Both the position numbers and the translations under genes were made by a program. From Ditylenchus dipsaci (lineage: Eukaryota > Nematoda > Chromadorea > Rhabditida > Anguinidae): a stretch of 64,000 nucleotides of DNA. The stretch lies in assembly GCA_004194705.1 (NCBI GenBank), contig SADC01001323.1, positions 434,001 to 498,000 of the forward strand, given 5' to 3'. Positions 61,288-64,000 of the stretch are shown piece by piece (position 1 is the first letter of the stretch; each line of letters begins with the position of its first letter). The notes under the pieces were generated by a model that saw only the letters and a program-made list of their open reading frames with translations, searched no databases and was not told the origin of the DNA.

Positions 61288-62118
61288 GACCCTACCGGAG
61301 TATAACCACCCCCCCCCATATAAAATTTTTTTAAAAGTGTTTCCAAACACCCTATATCGACCTAAAAACACCTCAGGAGTTCAAAAAAAGACATTATTTT
61401 TGAGTTCTGGTCAATAAAATATGAGTTTTGAGCATTTTGAAAATTCGACCATTTGCCTGTTTTACCATGTTTTGGTCACTGGAGCTGGGCAAAAAGAGCC
61501 TCTAAATGCATTTTTGATCAAGAGTCTGGCTCGGAATTATGTCTAAGGTATGTGGGTGTGCGCATCTCTAACCGACCAAGCCCCATGTTTTGACTATTTT
61601 ACCGTGTTACAACATGGGCGTGGCAAAAAAGCATAAATGCATTTTATGATCAACAGTACTTCTCGCTGACAATTCGTGTCTAAGGTAAGTGTGTGTGCGC
61701 ATCTCTAGCTCTCAAGCCCCCTGCGCCCTCTTCGGGGCGCAGGGGGCTTGGAGTTAAGATGCGCACACCCACATACCTTAGATGCAAATCACTCGAAAGT
61801 AACTCTGGATGCATAAAAATGTATGCATACCGGAGTTTCTTTATGCGGAAGGCCCCAGTCAACAAACTATGTTCAACATCTTCTTTTTTACACTATATTG
61901 GCCCATTTTTGGTCCCTTCTCACCTCGAAACAGCCTTAAATCCCTTTAAAATTGGTCAAAAAGGGTACTTTTAGGTGACCTCGAAACTCAATTTTTATTG
62001 ACCAGAATTCAAAAATAATGTTTTTTTGAACTCTGAGGTGATTTTAGGTTGATATAGGGTGTTTGGAAACACTTTTAAAAAAATTTCATTTGGGGGGAGG
62101 GGTATACTCCGGTAGCGC
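61288..62118. mobile_element. Foldback element enclosing stem-loop repeats
   Basis: CAAATATTC flanks both sides (61279-61287, 62119-62127), a 9-bp duplication. The ends are GACCCTACCGGAGTATA and TATACTCCGGTAGCGC. The arms (GTGTTTCCAAACACCCTATA and complement) enclose one full and one partial stem-loop copy. Confidence 0.75.
61677..61783. repeat. Stem-loop repeat family, copy 4 (best hairpin)
   Basis: About 50 bp on the left (TCTAAGGTAAGTGTGTGTGC ... CAAGCCCCCTGCGCCC) pair almost completely with the right side (GGGGCGCAGGGGGCTTG ... GCACACCCACATACCTTAGA) around a TCTT loop. Confidence 0.65.
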
Positions 62119-62129
62119 CAAATATTCCA

Positions 62130-63340
62130 AGGCATGTGATATCGTAACTGTCCTTTCCGCCTGAATCCTGCTTAGCATAGTAATCAATGGCGAGCAGATT
62201 TTTGAATTTCATCCAACCACTGAAAGTGACACTTTACGCTTCAATAAAAGATGAATCACCTACTAAAATCTCATCCGTTGATGGAAGATTGCATTTCTTG
62301 CTGGCCACTTCATAGATGCTTTCCTTCAACAACAAGAACCTCGGGTGTCAACAAATTTAGTAGTCATATCACAAAAAATATTTGTAGGACAATTGGCAAA
62401 AAATAATTGTTTCTACAGCCATGGGTTCAAACCATGAAATCATATTAGAATACTCTTTCGAGTACTGTATTTGTTCTAATAAAAAAGAAAGTCAAAGTCC
62501 AGTTTATATTCGAAGCCCTCACCTAGTGTTGGATTTAGGGGTGAGCCAGGGTTTTTTTTCATTTTTAAAACTGAGTCCAAATTTTTCGAAAAAAATGTAT
62601 AGAAAATAGCAGCATGGCAAATATAATATCATTAGCTTTTATCAAAACAAAGTTTATATAATAAATGCGGTACAGTGGAATCCTGCTATAAAGTAACCTC
62701 CAAGAATGACCTAGGGCCTATATTGGGGGTCTTATCTTTTGATAATAGTTAAGTAAGGTTTTGTATGGTTTTTTTTAGTATTGGGAAATAATCGATTTTA
62801 CCAAAACTCAAGAAATGCTATACAAAACGGCATTTAGCCACTTTTAAACCATCTTCAGCATGTCCAAATTAGTCCAGAAAACAGGTTTTGGAACCCGAAA
62901 AGTAAAAAATTTTACTCTCACTCTGCATGATAGCTTCAGCGAGTAATTACATGGAGGAGAATTAGGTACCCAAGGATGAGTACTTTTCCAGGGTACCTGG
63001 GGATATTTGGGGCCGAGAATGGTTCAAGGAAAATATTATTCAATATATATTAGCTAAATTAACTAAATTCGTGTTCAAAAAGAAAAGTACGTTAGTATTG
63101 AGGTTTTGGATAATAAATTTGCTGTTTCGGTGTTATCAAACCGTGTTCAGCTCCCGATTCTGGGTGAAATACCAATGGCTAGATTTTAGTTTTCCTACAA
63201 TCGAATATTTTCGGCTGCACCAAGATGATACCTTCTTGGGTTGATACCTGCCCTCCAGGTGGATAAGGGACGAAAAACCGGTCAAAATATCGAAATGACA
63301 TGACTTCCCTTCAAGACAAAATATACCCTGAAAACATACC
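62130..63340. other. Stretch without a recognised gene
   Basis: It contains one pogo-like terminus (CAGTGGAATCCTGCTATAAA near 62,673) and, at 62,760-62,900, another piece of the conserved foldback core (CCATCTTCAGCATGTCCAAA). Short frames at 62,421-62,609 and 63,136-63,357 have no support. Confidence 0.4.
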
Positions 63341-63474
63341 CCAAATAACCCCCTCAAATAACCCCCCTTAAATAAGGGTTATTTGGTGGGGGGTTATTTA
63401 AGGGTCATGTCGTCATTTATTGGGGGAGTTATTTGGGAGTTATTCGCCCACAGGTAAATTCGCCCACAAAATTT

Positions 63475-63768
63475 GATAGTTGATAGCGTTGCAACAGCTG
63501 AGAGTTGAGAGTTGATAGTTGATAATTATCAGAAAAAAAAACGGTGGGTGAATGGTGATGGATTCTTGAAAGTGCTTTGTAAATATCTCAATTTTATGTG
63601 TATTACCAGTAGTGACTGTTCCATTGGGTTGTGCCATAAGCAGACCGGTGCTGGACACTTGGCCTAAAGCACTTTCAAGAATCCATCACCATTCACCCAC
63701 CGTTTTTTTTCTGATAATTATCAACTATCAACTCTCAACTCTCAGCTGTTGCAACGCTATCAACTATC
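63475..63768. mobile_element. Foldback element with CTCAACTATCAA-type termini
   Basis: The ends GATAGTTGATAGCGTTGC and complement are flanked by CAAAATTT and AAAAATTT (7 of 8 bases). The arms share GGTGAATGGTGATGGATTC and its complement around a 90-bp centre. TCTCAACTATCAAC arrays continue to about 63,860 outside the right end. Confidence 0.6.
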
Positions 63769-64000
63769 AAAAATTTCACTCTCAACTGTTGCAACACGAT
63801 CACTATAAACTCTCAGCTATCAACTCTCAGCTATCAACTCTCAACTATCAACTCTCATCTGTTGCAATAGGCCCCAGTAAAAACATTCAAGTTTTTCGAA
63901 CCAGGATATTGCCTACAAACAGAGCGAGTTTTTTCACTTTTTAAAACTGCATCCAGAATAAGGGATGTGATTACAAAACTAGGTAAGGAATGGAGATCAG

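Overview
This is animal nuclear DNA, most likely from a nematode. Genes are split by GT-AG introns, several as short as 45-66 bp. There are no operons, no Shine-Dalgarno pattern, no rRNA and no canonical tRNA gene. Four clues point to a nematode: an ABCA transporter, divergent F-box-like proteins, a group 3 LEA desiccation protein made of 11-mer-like Ala/Lys repeats, and short introns. A plant-parasitic or free-living tylenchid-type nematode would fit, but the species cannot be read from the sequence.

Layout. 1-3,500: repeats with a few coding-like exons. 3,612-24,301 (+): one full-size ABCA transporter gene in about 24 exons. It has both nucleotide-binding domains intact, but its introns are swollen by transposons. 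One intron holds an F-box-like gene on the minus strand and another holds a truncated pogo/Tigger element. 24,300-31,400: AT-rich, with MITEs and small unrecognised genes, including a clean two-exon gene for a secreted ~102-residue protein (28,921-29,284, minus). 31,800-40,500: a stack of nested transposons: foldback elements, a hAT element, a 3.4-kb foldback and a miniature LTR element. 40,606-41,452 (+): a LEA protein gene. 42,500-43,400 (minus): an unrecognised multi-exon gene. 47,007-47,547 (minus): a CXXC zinc-finger (CpG-binding type) gene fragment. 50,031-54,099: a hAT transposon with a perfect 8-bp target duplication. 56,843-57,696 (+): a second F-box-like gene. 60,171-60,769 (minus): a Pro/Gln-rich gene. 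The rest is foldback and MITE sequence.

Most striking is a population of foldback elements. Their long inverted termini are arrays of short tandem repeats, with a different private repeat motif in almost every copy, and they sit between 8- or 9-bp direct target repeats. At least two copies with different terminal motifs share the same interior. One copy (38,609-39,592) carries a complete spliced gene for a 122-residue acidic protein with its own poly(A) signal. A second special element is a miniature LTR retrotransposon (37,161-37,853). Its two identical 174-bp LTRs contain a tRNA-Arg-like Pol III region, and its empty target site is preserved in the opposite arm of the host foldback.

Coordinates and splice junctions were read by eye. 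Exon phases were checked where stated. No database search was possible, so family names rest on visible motifs.
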